This document shows, piece by piece, positions 9,552 to 16,748 of a stretch of DNA of 29,220 nucleotides. The translations under genes were made by a program, and so were the position numbers. Source of the DNA: DASTOB01 sp035720425. Lineage in GTDB: Bacteria; Chloroflexota; Limnocylindria; Limnocylindrales; CSP1-4. The number at the start of each line of letters is the position of its first letter. Position 1 is the stretch's first letter. The DNA is taken from the NCBI GenBank assembly GCA_035720425.1, contig DASTOB010000157.1, positions 1 through 29,220 on the forward strand, given 5' to 3'. The notes under the pieces were generated by a model. That model did not search any database, had not been told where the DNA came from, and worked only from the letters and a program-made list of their open reading frames with translations.

Positions 9552-9588
9552 CCGTTGAGCGCCGAGAGGGCGTTGGTGAGCCGAGACC
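9552..9588 (+). repeat. Right flanking repeat of the HTH/nuclease gene
   Basis: Starts CCGTTGAGCGCCGAGAGG and ends with TTGGTGAGCCGAGACC. It aligns over its length, with small gaps and several substitutions, to 8659-8696 on the other side of the gene. High GC content makes chance similarity possible. Confidence 0.4.
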
Positions 9589-9655
9589 GGCCGTCGCTGA
9601 CCGGGGCGGGGCCGCCGCCGCGTGGGGCGGGGCCGCCGCCGAGCCGGCGACGGCC
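9589..9655 (+). repeat. GC-rich direct repeat inside an inverted repeat, upstream of ligA
   Basis: An exact 18-nt sequence, GGGGCGGGGCCGCCGCCG, occurs at 9603-9620 and 9624-9641 (21-bp period). A 9-bp inverted repeat flanks it: GGCCGTCGC (9589-9597) and GCGACGGCC (9647-9655). It ends 9 bp before the ligA -10 box. It could end upstream transcription or be a slippage-prone spacer. Confidence 0.6.
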
Positions 9656-9664
9656 GTGGAGCCC

Positions 9665-9670
9665 TATCCT
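9665..9670 (+). promoter_or_regulatory. -10 box of ligA (leaderless start)
   Basis: TATCCT, 7 nt before ATG 9678, without a ribosome site. It helps decide the ligA start over in-frame codons further upstream. Confidence 0.55.
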
Positions 9671-9677
9671 CTCGGCG

Positions 9678-11891
9678 ATGCCCGATCCGATGCCCGATCC
9701 TGCGGACGACGCGACCGACGCGACCGACCCGACCGACCCGACCGACGTGGCCGGGGAAGTCGGCGAGCCGCTCCCCGTCGACCCGGTCCTGGCCGAGGCG
9801 GCCGCGGCGCTCGACGTCGAGGCGGCCGCCGCACGCCACGAAGAGCTCGCGGCCCAGATCGTGCGGGCCAACCGCCTGTACTACGAGGACGACGCCCCGG
9901 AGCTGACCGACGCCGAGTACGACGCCCTGTTTCGCGAGCTCGTCGCCCTCGAGACGGCCCATCCGCAGCTCGTCAGCCCGGACTCGCCGACCCAGCGGGT
10001 CGGCGGCGCGCCGTCCGGCACGTTCAGCGAGGTGCGCCATCGCCGGCCGATGCTGTCGCTCGGCAACGCGTTCAGCCACGACGAGCTGCGCGCGTTCGAC
10101 GGCCGCGTCCGGCGCGGTCTCGGCCTGCCGCCGGCGCCCGAGCCGGTCCCGGAGCTGCGTTACATCGCCGAGCTCAAGATCGACGGCCTCGCGGTCACCC
10201 TGCGCTACGAGCGCGGCCGATTCGTCCAGGGCGCGACGCGCGGCGACGGGACGACCGGCGAGGACGTGACCGCGAACCTCCGGACGATCGCGGCGATCCC
10301 GGATCGGCTGGCCGAGCCGGTGACCCTCGACGTGCGTGGCGAGGTGTTCATGCCCAAGGCGGAGTTCGCGCGGATCAACGCGGAGCGCGAGGAGTCGGGT
10401 CTGCCGCTCTACGCGAACCCGCGCAACAGCGGCGCGGGATCACTCCGCCAGATCGATCCGACGGTGACGGCGAGCCGACGCCTGTCGGCCTGGTGCTACG
10501 CGATCGTCGAGGACGAAACGACGCCGCTCGGACTCGTCTCGCAGTCGGCCGCCCTCGACCGCCTGGAGGCGCTCGGCCTCCCGGTCAACCCGAACCGCGA
10601 AGCCGGCCTCGACATCGAGGGCATCGTCGCCTTCGCCGAGCGCTGGCGCGAACCGCGCCACGACCTGCCGTACGAGACGGACGGCGTCGTCGTCAAGGTC
10701 GATCGATTCGACCAGCAGGACCGCCTCGGGATGGTCTCCCGCGCGCCGCGCTGGGCGATCGCGTACAAGTTCCCGCCCGAGCAGGTCGAAACGGTCGTCG
10801 AGGACATCGTCCCGTATGTCGGGCGGACGGGGACGCTCACGCCGGTCGCGCACCTGCGGCCGGTCAAGGTGGCGGGCTCGACGGTTGCGCGCGCCACGCT
10901 CCACAACCTCGACGAGGTTCGTCGCAAGGACATCCGGATCGGTGACACGGTCGTGCTCCAGAAGGCCGGCGACGTGATCCCGGAGGTCGTCCGGCCGATC
11001 CTCGAGCGGCGGACCGGCGACGAACGCGAGTTCGAGATGCCGGAGCGCTGCCCGGTCTGCGACACGCCGGTCGTCCGCGACGAGGGCGCGGTCCGCCACT
11101 ACTGCCCGAACCTCGCCTGCCCGGCGCGGGTCGGCCAGGAGTTCGGGCACTTCGCGGGCCGCGGCGGGATGGACATCGAGGGGGCCGGCTGGAAGGTCCT
11201 CGTCCAGCTCCTCGAGCGCGGGCTGGTGAAGCGCCGTGGCGACTTCTACCGGCTCAGCGTCGAGGATCTCGAGTCGCTCGAACGCTTCGCCCGAAAGAGC
11301 GCCGAGAACCTCCACGCGGCAATCGAGCGCTCGCGGACGCGACCGCTCGGCCGGGTCATCAACGCGCTCGGGATCCCCCAGGTCGGCGAGACGACGGCGA
11401 TCGACCTCGCGCGCTGGCTGACGACGCAGGTCGAGCCGGGACCGGACTGGCTGGGCCGGCTCGCCATGTTCCTGCGCGACACCGCGCGCAACACGCCGGA
11501 GCGCTTCGAGGAGGTCGAGGGTGTCGGCCCGACCGTCGCCGCGAGCCTCGCCCGCTACTTCACGGACGAGGGGACCGCCGGCGTGCTCGACGACCTCGCC
11601 GACGCCGGCGTCGAGCCGGAGCCCCCGGTCGTCGCCGCCGCGACGGGTGGCGGCCCGCTGACCGGCCGGACGGTCGTCGTGACCGGGACCCTGGAGGGCT
11701 TCAGCCGCGAGGAGGCGGAGGAGGCCGTCCGCGCAGCCGGTGGCAAGGCGGCCGGATCGGTCAGCCGGAACACGGACTTCGTGGTCGCCGGCGAGGGTGC
11801 CGGCTCGAAGCTCGCGAGGGCGCAGGAACTCGGCGTGCCGGTGCTCGACGTCGATGGGTTCCGCCGAGTGCTGGCGGGCGAGGAGCGCTGA
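9678..11891 (+). CDS. ligA: NAD+-dependent DNA ligase LigA
   Basis: 737 residues; seals nicks in replication and repair using NAD+. Domain order is as in the family. A Tyr-containing Ia domain (NRLYYEDDAPELTDAEYD) comes first. Next is the nucleotidyltransferase domain with KIDG, Lys167 being the adenylated residue, and TRGDGTTGEDVT. An OB-fold follows, then a four-Cys zinc finger (C458, C461, C476, C481), helix-hairpin-helix repeats (NALGIPQVGETTA, EEVEGVGPTVAASL) and a C-terminal BRCT (LTGRTVVVTGTL onward). About 55 extra N-terminal residues include an ATD/PTD tandem motif from four 9-bp repeats (9711-9746). ATG 9678 sits 7 nt after TATCCT; an open frame back to 9555 is ignored for that reason. 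It converges on the zinc-ribbon gene with an 18-bp gap. Confidence 0.97.
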   Translation: MPDPMPDPADDATDATDPTDPTDVAGEVGEPLPVDPVLAEAAAALDVEAAAARHEELAAQIVRANRLYYEDDAPELTDAEYDALFRELVALETAHPQLVSPDSPTQRVGGAPSGTFSEVRHRRPMLSLGNAFSHDELRAFDGRVRRGLGLPPAPEPVPELRYIAELKIDGLAVTLRYERGRFVQGATRGDGTTGEDVTANLRTIAAIPDRLAEPVTLDVRGEVFMPKAEFARINAEREESGLPLYANPRNSGAGSLRQIDPTVTASRRLSAWCYAIVEDETTPLGLVSQSAALDRLEALGLPVNPNREAGLDIEGIVAFAERWREPRHDLPYETDGVVVKVDRFDQQDRLGMVSRAPRWAIAYKFPPEQVETVVEDIVPYVGRTGTLTPVAHLRPVKVAGSTVARATLHNLDEVRRKDIRIGDTVVLQKAGDVIPEVVRPILERRTGDEREFEMPERCPVCDTPVVRDEGAVRHYCPNLACPARVGQEFGHFAGRGGMDIEGAGWKVLVQLLERGLVKRRGDFYRLSVEDLESLERFARKSAENLHAAIERSRTRPLGRVINALGIPQVGETTAIDLARWLTTQVEPGPDWLGRLAMFLRDTARNTPERFEEVEGVGPTVAASLARYFTDEGTAGVLDDLADAGVEPEPPVVAAATGGGPLTGRTVVVTGTLEGFSREEAEEAVRAAGGKAAGSVSRNTDFVVAGEGAGSKLARAQELGVPVLDVDGFRRVLAGEER

Positions 11892-11909
11892 TCGACCGGT
11901 CCGGGCGGG

Positions 11910-12422
11910 TCAGTGCGTGCGGCGGCGGTGGTAGCGCTCCATGAGGTCGCTCACGGCGGCGCGGGCCGCCTGCCACTCGGGCTGATCGCCGAAGATGTGG
12001 GTGCCGGCGTCGGCGCCCCAGCGGCGGAGCTGGGTCATGGCATTGACGATCGTGTTGTGCTCAAACGTGCGGCGCCGGCCGCCGTCGACGGCCCCGGTCA
12101 CGAAGTAGCGCCGGACGACGTCGAACGGCGCGGTCCACCGGTCGATCCGGATGAGATCGCCCTGGCGGAGCGACTCGAGCAACTCGTCGTCGCCGACGGG
12201 GTGGCGCTCGTGTTCCGCGATGTGGGCCTGGAGATCGAGCCGCCGGCCGTGCTGGTCGGCGCTCGGTAGCCGGCCGTCGTCGCCGACCTCGCGGTAACAG
12301 ATCGGGCACGCCGGGAGCGCGGCGTCGGCGCGCGGCGCGGCGCCGTACGGGAGGCCGCAGCGGCGGCAGAACGTGGCGGTGGCGGACGCGGCAGGGGTGC
12401 CGCACTGGAGGCAGGCTCGCAT
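11910..12422 (-). CDS. Zinc-ribbon protein of unknown function
   Basis: 170 residues. The N-terminus has a treble of Cys pairs: CLQC (4-7), CRRC (19-22) and CPIC (near 38-41), the first two forming a zinc ribbon. His-rich segments follow (LQAHIAEHERHP), then a W/F-containing C-terminal region (DLIRIDRWTAPFDVVRRYFVTGAVDG) with no recognised fold. Probably soluble and zinc-binding; a nucleic-acid or protein-interaction role is guesswork. The start is strong: GGGGAGAGG lies upstream of the ATG, and the gene begins 2 nt after the TGA of the 12425-12838 gene, so the pair is translationally coupled. Confidence 0.8.
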   Translation of the reverse strand: MRACLQCGTPAASATATFCRRCGLPYGAAPRADAALPACPICYREVGDDGRLPSADQHGRRLDLQAHIAEHERHPVGDDELLESLRQGDLIRIDRWTAPFDVVRRYFVTGAVDGGRRRTFEHNTIVNAMTQLRRWGADAGTHIFGDQPEWQAARAAVSDLMERYHRRRTH

Positions 12423-12424
12423 CG

Positions 12425-12838
12425 TCAGGCCTCTCCCCGACGACCGGCGGCGATCGACTCGACCTCAGCCCGGGCGACCTCGTCCGCGTCGTGGATGCTG
12501 ACCTGCCAGTACTCGGGCGTGTACAGGCCGGCCGGGCGACGGACGACGTGCGGCCGGCCATGGCCGCCGGCGCGATCGATCACGACGACGAGGGCCGACG
12601 CGACGCGCGCCGGGGAGTCGAGCCGCGGCGTGTCGCCGCCGAGGCGGCCGGCGAGCGCGGCGGCGAAGGCATCCTTCTCCGGTCTGGTGAACGCGATCGA
12701 GATGGTCGCCGGCCGCGCCTGGACCGGGTCGAGCCGGTGCGCCGGAGCGGCCGGCGGCGTGGATTCCGGCACGGGAACCGGGTGCTCGGTGAGACCGAGG
12801 CGCCGGCGGGCGCGGTCGAGCGTCTTCGTTCCCCACAT
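12425..12838 (-). CDS. Hypothetical protein, possibly with a frameshifted N-terminus
   Basis: 137 residues from ATG 12838 (MWGTKTLDRARRRLG). A Pro/Glu-rich segment (PVPVPESTPPAAP) leads to an alpha/beta C-terminal domain with TISIAFTRPEKDAFAAAL, a strand VASALVVVIDRAGG, and LYTPEYWQVSIHDADEVA. No family was recognised. It is the first member of a two-gene operon with the zinc-ribbon gene. The N-terminus is uncertain: upstream in-frame residues DDFWSPPTD look protein-like but lack a start codon, and a short frame at 12861-12914 would join to them if one base were removed. Confidence 0.6.
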   Translation of the reverse strand: MWGTKTLDRARRRLGLTEHPVPVPESTPPAAPAHRLDPVQARPATISIAFTRPEKDAFAAALAGRLGGDTPRLDSPARVASALVVVIDRAGGHGRPHVVRRPAGLYTPEYWQVSIHDADEVARAEVESIAAGRRGEA

Positions 12839-12860
12839 GTCGGTTGGCGGGCTCCAGAAG

Positions 12861-12914
12861 TCATCCGGCGGGCACGGGTGCCGGGTCGACCCACAGCATC
12901 TGCGTCCGCGCCAT
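12861..12914 (-). other. Short open frame, possible 5' fragment or leader peptide
   Basis: ATG 12914 encodes 17 residues, MARTQMLWVDPAPVPAG, ending in TGA at 12861. This looks like a genuine protein start. Removing one G before GATGAC would join VDPAPVPA directly to DDFWSPPTDMWGTK of the downstream gene. Sequencing error, real frameshift, +1 recoding at the TGA or an independent leader peptide are all possible. The rest of the gap 12839-13026 shows nothing recognisable. Confidence 0.35.
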
Positions 12915-13026
12915 CGGTTGCCATCACCCGATTGAACGGTCGACGAAGGACGATCGGGCGACCCTCGGTACGTCGTTTCCAGGATCGTGCGACGGAGCGG
13001 CGCGCCGGCGGCGCGGCCGAACCGGG

Positions 13027-13872
13027 TCAGCCGAGGGCGTGGTTGAACTGCCCCCACAGGGCCGACGGGTTCCACGCGAGCGGGTCGCCGCGGACGAGAC
13101 GCGGCGCGGACCAGGCGTCGGTCCAGCCGAGGTCGGTCAGTTGTCGATAGCCCGCCTCGTTCTCGGCGAGCACGCCGGCCCGGACGCGCCGCTCGGGGCC
13201 AGCCGCGCGCCGGCGGGCCTCGAGGATCGCGATCGCGTCGTCCGCGTCCGGCGCGACGGTCGCGCCGCCGCCCCACGGCGCCCGGACGACGAAGCCGCCG
13301 AGCGCGCCGTCGGGTCGCACGAGGCAGCGTGCCGACTCCGGGGTGGCGAACGCCGCGAGGAGGTGGCGCCGATCCTCACCCGTCGCGGCGCGATCGAGGC
13401 GTGACATGCCGTCGAGGTCGGGCGGCCGGAAGGGCCGGATCCGATCTTCCGGCGGGCCGGCGCTCGGCAGGCCCGGTGCCTCGAGCGTCCGATACATCGT
13501 CTGGATCTCGAAGCCCATCCGCTCGTACATCGGCCGGCCCTGCTCCGTGGCGACGAGCACGAGGGTCCGGCAGCCGGCTGCGTCGAGGCCATCGACGACG
13601 GCCTGGGTGAGCGCCCCGCCGAGGCCGTGCCCGCGTCGATCCGGGGCGACGAAAATCGTGCCGACCCAGCCGACGGGCCCGTTCGCCGTCCCGACGGCGG
13701 TCCCGACGATCTCTCCGTCGCCCACGGCCACGAGCGGGCGGCACGCCGGCGCGGCCGTCACGAACCGGAAGAACAGCAGCCGATCGCCCCAGCCACCGGC
13801 CAGCACGACGGCCGCGGCCGGGTCGGCGTCGGCCGGCGTCATCGGCCGGATCGTGGTCGTCGAGGTCGCCAT
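13027..13872 (-). CDS. Two-domain GNAT-family N-acetyltransferase
   Basis: 281 residues. The N-terminal GNAT fold (about 6-140) has IFVAPDRRGHGLGGAL, containing the acetyl-CoA pyrophosphate loop R/Q-x-x-G-x-G/A (R80-GHGLG), and YERMGFE near its end. The C-terminal half (SRLDRAATGEDRRHLLAAF to RQLTDLGWTDAW) resembles the second, degenerate acetyltransferase domain of YitH-like proteins. It probably acetylates an amine; the acceptor is unknown. ATG 13872 follows TACGAT by 8 nt on the minus strand without a Shine-Dalgarno sequence. The gene diverges from gatC. Confidence 0.88.
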   Translation of the reverse strand: MATSTTTIRPMTPADADPAAAVVLAGGWGDRLLFFRFVTAAPACRPLVAVGDGEIVGTAVGTANGPVGWVGTIFVAPDRRGHGLGGALTQAVVDGLDAAGCRTLVLVATEQGRPMYERMGFEIQTMYRTLEAPGLPSAGPPEDRIRPFRPPDLDGMSRLDRAATGEDRRHLLAAFATPESARCLVRPDGALGGFVVRAPWGGGATVAPDADDAIAILEARRRAAGPERRVRAGVLAENEAGYRQLTDLGWTDAWSAPRLVRGDPLAWNPSALWGQFNHALG

Positions 13873-13880
13873 CGACCGGG

Positions 13881-13886
13881 ATCGTA
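13881..13886 (-). promoter_or_regulatory. -10-like box of the GNAT gene (leaderless start)
   Basis: TACGAT on the minus strand, 8 nt before ATG 13872. Confidence 0.5.
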
Positions 13887-13978
13887 CGCGAGGGCGGGCC
13901 GGGATGACCGGAATGGTCGGCCGTGGCGGGCGCGGCGCCCCGACCGGCCTTGGAGCGAGCGTGAACGCAAGCCTCCGC

Positions 13979-13984
13979 TATGAT
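13979..13984 (+). promoter_or_regulatory. -10 box of gatC (leaderless start)
   Basis: TATGAT, 6 nt before ATG 13991, with no ribosome site. It probably drives the gatC-gatA transcript. Confidence 0.6.
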
Positions 13985-13990
13985 CGGGGC

Positions 13991-14305
13991 ATGCCCACCC
14001 TGTCCCGTGCCGACGTCGAGCACGTGGCCCACCTGGCGCGCCTCGGCCTCGGCGAGGAGGAGTTGACGCGCCTCGAGAGCCAGCTCAACCACATCCTCGA
14101 CCAGTACGCGATCCTCGCCGGGCTCGACACCGAGCACATCCCGCCGACGGCCCAGACGATCGAGCTCGAGAACATCCTGCGCGACGACGTTGTTCGGGCG
14201 TCGCTCCCTCGTGACGCCGTCCTGGCCAACGCGGCTGAACAGGCCGACGGGTTCATCGTCGTGCCGCGGATCATCGCCGACGCTTCGAACGACACCGCTC
14301 CGTGA
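13991..14305 (+). CDS. gatC: Asp-tRNA(Asn)/Glu-tRNA(Gln) amidotransferase subunit C
   Basis: 104 residues. GatC is the small chaperone-like subunit that wraps around GatA in the GatCAB complex, which converts Glu-tRNA(Gln) and Asp-tRNA(Asn) to the amidated forms. The family signature is clear: LSRADVEHVAHLARLGLGEEE at the N-terminus, LNHILDQYAIL in the middle, then the extended LRDDVVRASLPRDAVLANA and a C-terminal DGFIVVPRII. ATG 13991 lies 6 nt after TATGAT; longer in-frame starts upstream run antisense to the GNAT gene and are rejected. Confidence 0.96.
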   Translation: MPTLSRADVEHVAHLARLGLGEEELTRLESQLNHILDQYAILAGLDTEHIPPTAQTIELENILRDDVVRASLPRDAVLANAAEQADGFIVVPRIIADASNDTAP

Positions 14306-14333
14306 CCGCGCCGTGACCGTGCCGTGACCGCGC
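14301..14333 (+). repeat. 11-bp tandem triplication spanning the gatC/gatA junction
   Basis: CGTGACCGCGC (14301-14311), CGTGACCGTGC (14312-14322), CGTGACCGCGC (14323-14333). Each unit holds GTGA, an overlapping start and stop. The first overlaps the gatC stop; the third carries the gatA start (14324). The two intermediate GTGs open four-codon frames (MTAP, MTVP) ending at TGAs that overlap the next GTG. Confidence 0.85.
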
Positions 14334-15922
14334 CCGATCTCACCCGCCTCGCCGGCCACGAGCTCGCCCGCGCCCTCCGCGCCGGCGCCACGACGTCGCG
14401 CGAGATCACGGCGGCGCATCTCGCTGCCGCGGAGCGCGACAACCGCGCGCTCAACGCATGGCTCAAGGTGGACCGCGACGGGGCGCTCGCGATGGCCGAT
14501 GCCGCCGACGCACGCCTTGCGGACGCCCGTCGAGACGGCCCAGCCGCTCTCGACGCGCTCCACCCACTCATCGGGCTACCGGTCGCCCTGAAGGACCTCG
14601 TCTCGGTCGCCGGCGGGCAGTGCACGGCGGGGTCGCGGATCCTCGACGGCTACCTCGCCCCGTACGACGCGCACATCACGGAGCGGCTGCGCGACGCCGG
14701 CGCGGTCTTCCTCGGCAAGACGAACATGGACGAGTTCGCGATGGGCTCCTCCACGGAGCATTCGGGGTACGGGCCGACGTCGAACCCGTGGGACCTCGGC
14801 CGCGTCCCGGGCGGCAGCAGCGGGGGCACGGCGGCGGCGGTGGCCGCGTTCCACGCCCCGTTCGGGATCGGCACGGACACCGGCGGCTCGATCCGCCAGC
14901 CGGCCGCCCTGTGCGGCCTCGTCGGCCTCAAGACGACGTACGGGCGGGTGAGCCGGTACGGGATCGTCGCCTTCGCCAGCTCACTCGACCAGATCGGCCC
15001 GTTCTCCCGCGACACGCGCGATGCGGCCGCCCTGCTCCACGCGGTGGCGGGTCGCGACGAGCGGGATTCGACGTCGGCCCCGGTGCCGGTGCCCGACGGC
15101 CTGCTCCGCCTCCCGGACGACGACGAGGCAGCGAGCCGGCTCAGGGGGAAGCGCCTGGGCCTCCCGCGCGAGTACTTCGTCGCCGGCATGGAGCCGGGCG
15201 TCGAGGCGCGGGTCCGCGAGGCGGTCGCCGCGCTCGAGGCGGCCGGGGCGATCGTCGAGGACGTGTCGCTGCCGCACACGGACTACGGGCTCGCCACGTA
15301 CTACATCGTCGCGCCGGCCGAGGCATCGGCCAACCTCGCCCGCTACGACGGGATCCGCTACGGCCCGCGCCTCAGCGGCGGCGACGGCGGCGTGCTCGCG
15401 ACGTACCTGCGCACCCGCGGCGAGGGCTTCGGTGCGGAGGTCAAGCGCCGGGTCATGCTCGGCACGTACGCGCTGTCGGCCGGCTATTACGACGCGTACT
15501 ACCTGAAGGCCCAGAAGGTCCGGACGCTCATCAAGGGGGACTTCGACGCGCTCTTCGCGCGGGGTTTCGATGCGCTCGTCGCGCCGACCTCGCCGACCGT
15601 CGCGTTCCCGCTCGGGGCTCGCCTCGAGGACCCTGTCGCGATGTACCTGTCGGACGCGTGCACCCTCCCGGCCAACGTGGCCGGCATCGCCGGGCTGTCC
15701 GTCCCGTGCGGCCTGTCCGAGGGTCTGCCGGTCGGCCTTCAGTTCATCGGCCCGCCGTGGTCGGAGGACCGGCTGCTCGAGCTCGGGCGCGGCTACGAGG
15801 CGCTCTCCGCGACGGCCGACTGGCGGGCGCTCGAGCCGACCGACCTCGCGACCGCCGCCGATCCGACGACCCCGACGCCGGCGGATCGATTGGCCGCGGC
15901 GACCGCGCCGATCGGGTCATGA
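14324..15922 (+). CDS. gatA: Glutamyl-tRNA(Gln) amidotransferase subunit A
   Basis: 532 residues. GatA is the glutaminase subunit, an amidase-signature enzyme that hydrolyses Gln and passes ammonia to GatB. The catalytic Ser-cisSer-Lys triad is in place: K90 (ALKDLV), S165 (GGSSGGTAAA) and S189 (GTDTGGSIRQPAA), with the same 75- and 24-residue spacing as characterised GatA. SVAGGQCTAGS and the long amidase core are intact. The C-terminus has about 40 extra Ala/Thr/Pro-rich residues. GTG 14324 is the only junction GTG in the right frame. Translation is probably coupled to gatC through the GTGA repeats. Confidence 0.97.
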   Translation: MTAPDLTRLAGHELARALRAGATTSREITAAHLAAAERDNRALNAWLKVDRDGALAMADAADARLADARRDGPAALDALHPLIGLPVALKDLVSVAGGQCTAGSRILDGYLAPYDAHITERLRDAGAVFLGKTNMDEFAMGSSTEHSGYGPTSNPWDLGRVPGGSSGGTAAAVAAFHAPFGIGTDTGGSIRQPAALCGLVGLKTTYGRVSRYGIVAFASSLDQIGPFSRDTRDAAALLHAVAGRDERDSTSAPVPVPDGLLRLPDDDEAASRLRGKRLGLPREYFVAGMEPGVEARVREAVAALEAAGAIVEDVSLPHTDYGLATYYIVAPAEASANLARYDGIRYGPRLSGGDGGVLATYLRTRGEGFGAEVKRRVMLGTYALSAGYYDAYYLKAQKVRTLIKGDFDALFARGFDALVAPTSPTVAFPLGARLEDPVAMYLSDACTLPANVAGIAGLSVPCGLSEGLPVGLQFIGPPWSEDRLLELGRGYEALSATADWRALEPTDLATAADPTTPTPADRLAAATAPIGS

Positions 15923-15970
15923 CGCGACCGGACGATCGCGAAGGGGCATCATGTGCGTGAGAGGTGACCG

Positions 15971-16717
15971 ATGATCAAGCGAGTCGTGGTGGGGGCAACC
16001 CTGGCCGCCGCGAGCCTGGCGGCGTACGCGAGCGTCCGGCGCTGGTGGGAGACATGGGGCGTCGATCCGGCCGAGTCGGCCCGCGAGCTGCCCGGTGACG
16101 ACCTCGTCGACGCGCCGACGACGTCCGATACGCGGGGCCTGACGATCGATGCGCCGCCGGAGGCCGTCTGGCCATGGCTCGTCCAGATGGGCTACGGCCG
16201 CGCCGGCTGGTACAGCTACGACCGGCTCGACATGCGCGGATCGAGCGCCGAGGAGATCGTCCCGGAGTGGCAGGACCTCGCCGTCGGGGACACCCTCCCC
16301 ACGCATCCCGGCGGCGGCTTCGAGGTGCGGGTGCTCGAGCCCGGTCGTGCGCTCGTCGCCTACATCGACAGCGCGATCGCGGCGCGCTGGAAGGAGCATC
16401 GCGACGGGGGAGAGCCCCAGCCGGCCGGCCTCGCCGTCACCGGCGGCTTCCTCGACACGTCGATGCCGCGCCAGTTCGCCGCCACGTGGACGTTCGTCGT
16501 CGAGCCGGCGGCGGGCGGCCGGACGCGGCTCATCGAGCGCTTCCGGGTTCGCTTCGACGGTCCGACGACCGGCTCACGGCTCATGGGCCCGGCCCTTGGG
16601 TTCGGGGTGTTCTTCATGACCCAGCGACACATGATGGGCGTCAAGGCGCGCGCCGAGGCCCACGCCCGGCGCGCCTCGGGTGCGCCGGCGCCGTCCGTTC
16701 CGGAGGCGGTCGGCTGA
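15971..16717 (+). CDS. SRPBCC (START-like) protein with N-terminal membrane helix
   Basis: 248 residues. A short hydrophobic N-terminal segment (VVVGATLAAASLAAYAS) suggests a membrane anchor. The rest matches the SRPBCC/polyketide-cyclase-like helix-grip fold: TIDAPPEAVWPWLVQMGYGRAGWYSYD at the N-terminal strand/helix, FEVRVLEPGRALVAY, ATWTFVVEPAAGGRTRLIERFRV and a long C-terminal helix. Such folds bind hydrophobic ligands; the ligand here is unknown. The start has GAGAGGTGA just upstream. It follows gatA by 48 nt in the same direction, probably the same transcript, with no obvious functional link to tRNA amidation. Confidence 0.82.
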   Translation: MIKRVVVGATLAAASLAAYASVRRWWETWGVDPAESARELPGDDLVDAPTTSDTRGLTIDAPPEAVWPWLVQMGYGRAGWYSYDRLDMRGSSAEEIVPEWQDLAVGDTLPTHPGGGFEVRVLEPGRALVAYIDSAIAARWKEHRDGGEPQPAGLAVTGGFLDTSMPRQFAATWTFVVEPAAGGRTRLIERFRVRFDGPTTGSRLMGPALGFGVFFMTQRHMMGVKARAEAHARRASGAPAPSVPEAVG

Positions 16718-16735
16718 GCGGCCCGCCCAATGCCG

Positions 16736-16741
16736 TAGGCT
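16736..16741 (+). promoter_or_regulatory. -10-like box of the aminotransferase gene
   Basis: TAGGCT, 7 nt before ATG 16749 with no ribosome site; suggests an internal leaderless promoter. Confidence 0.45.
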
Positions 16742-16748
16742 GTCGACG

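Noticed and set aside
5856..10079. A 1,407-codon open frame on the minus strand opposite pcrA, the HTH gene and ligA
   Set aside because: It is antisense to three well-supported genes, Arg/Asp/Leu-rich and without any domain. Long antisense frames are a by-product of high third-position GC.
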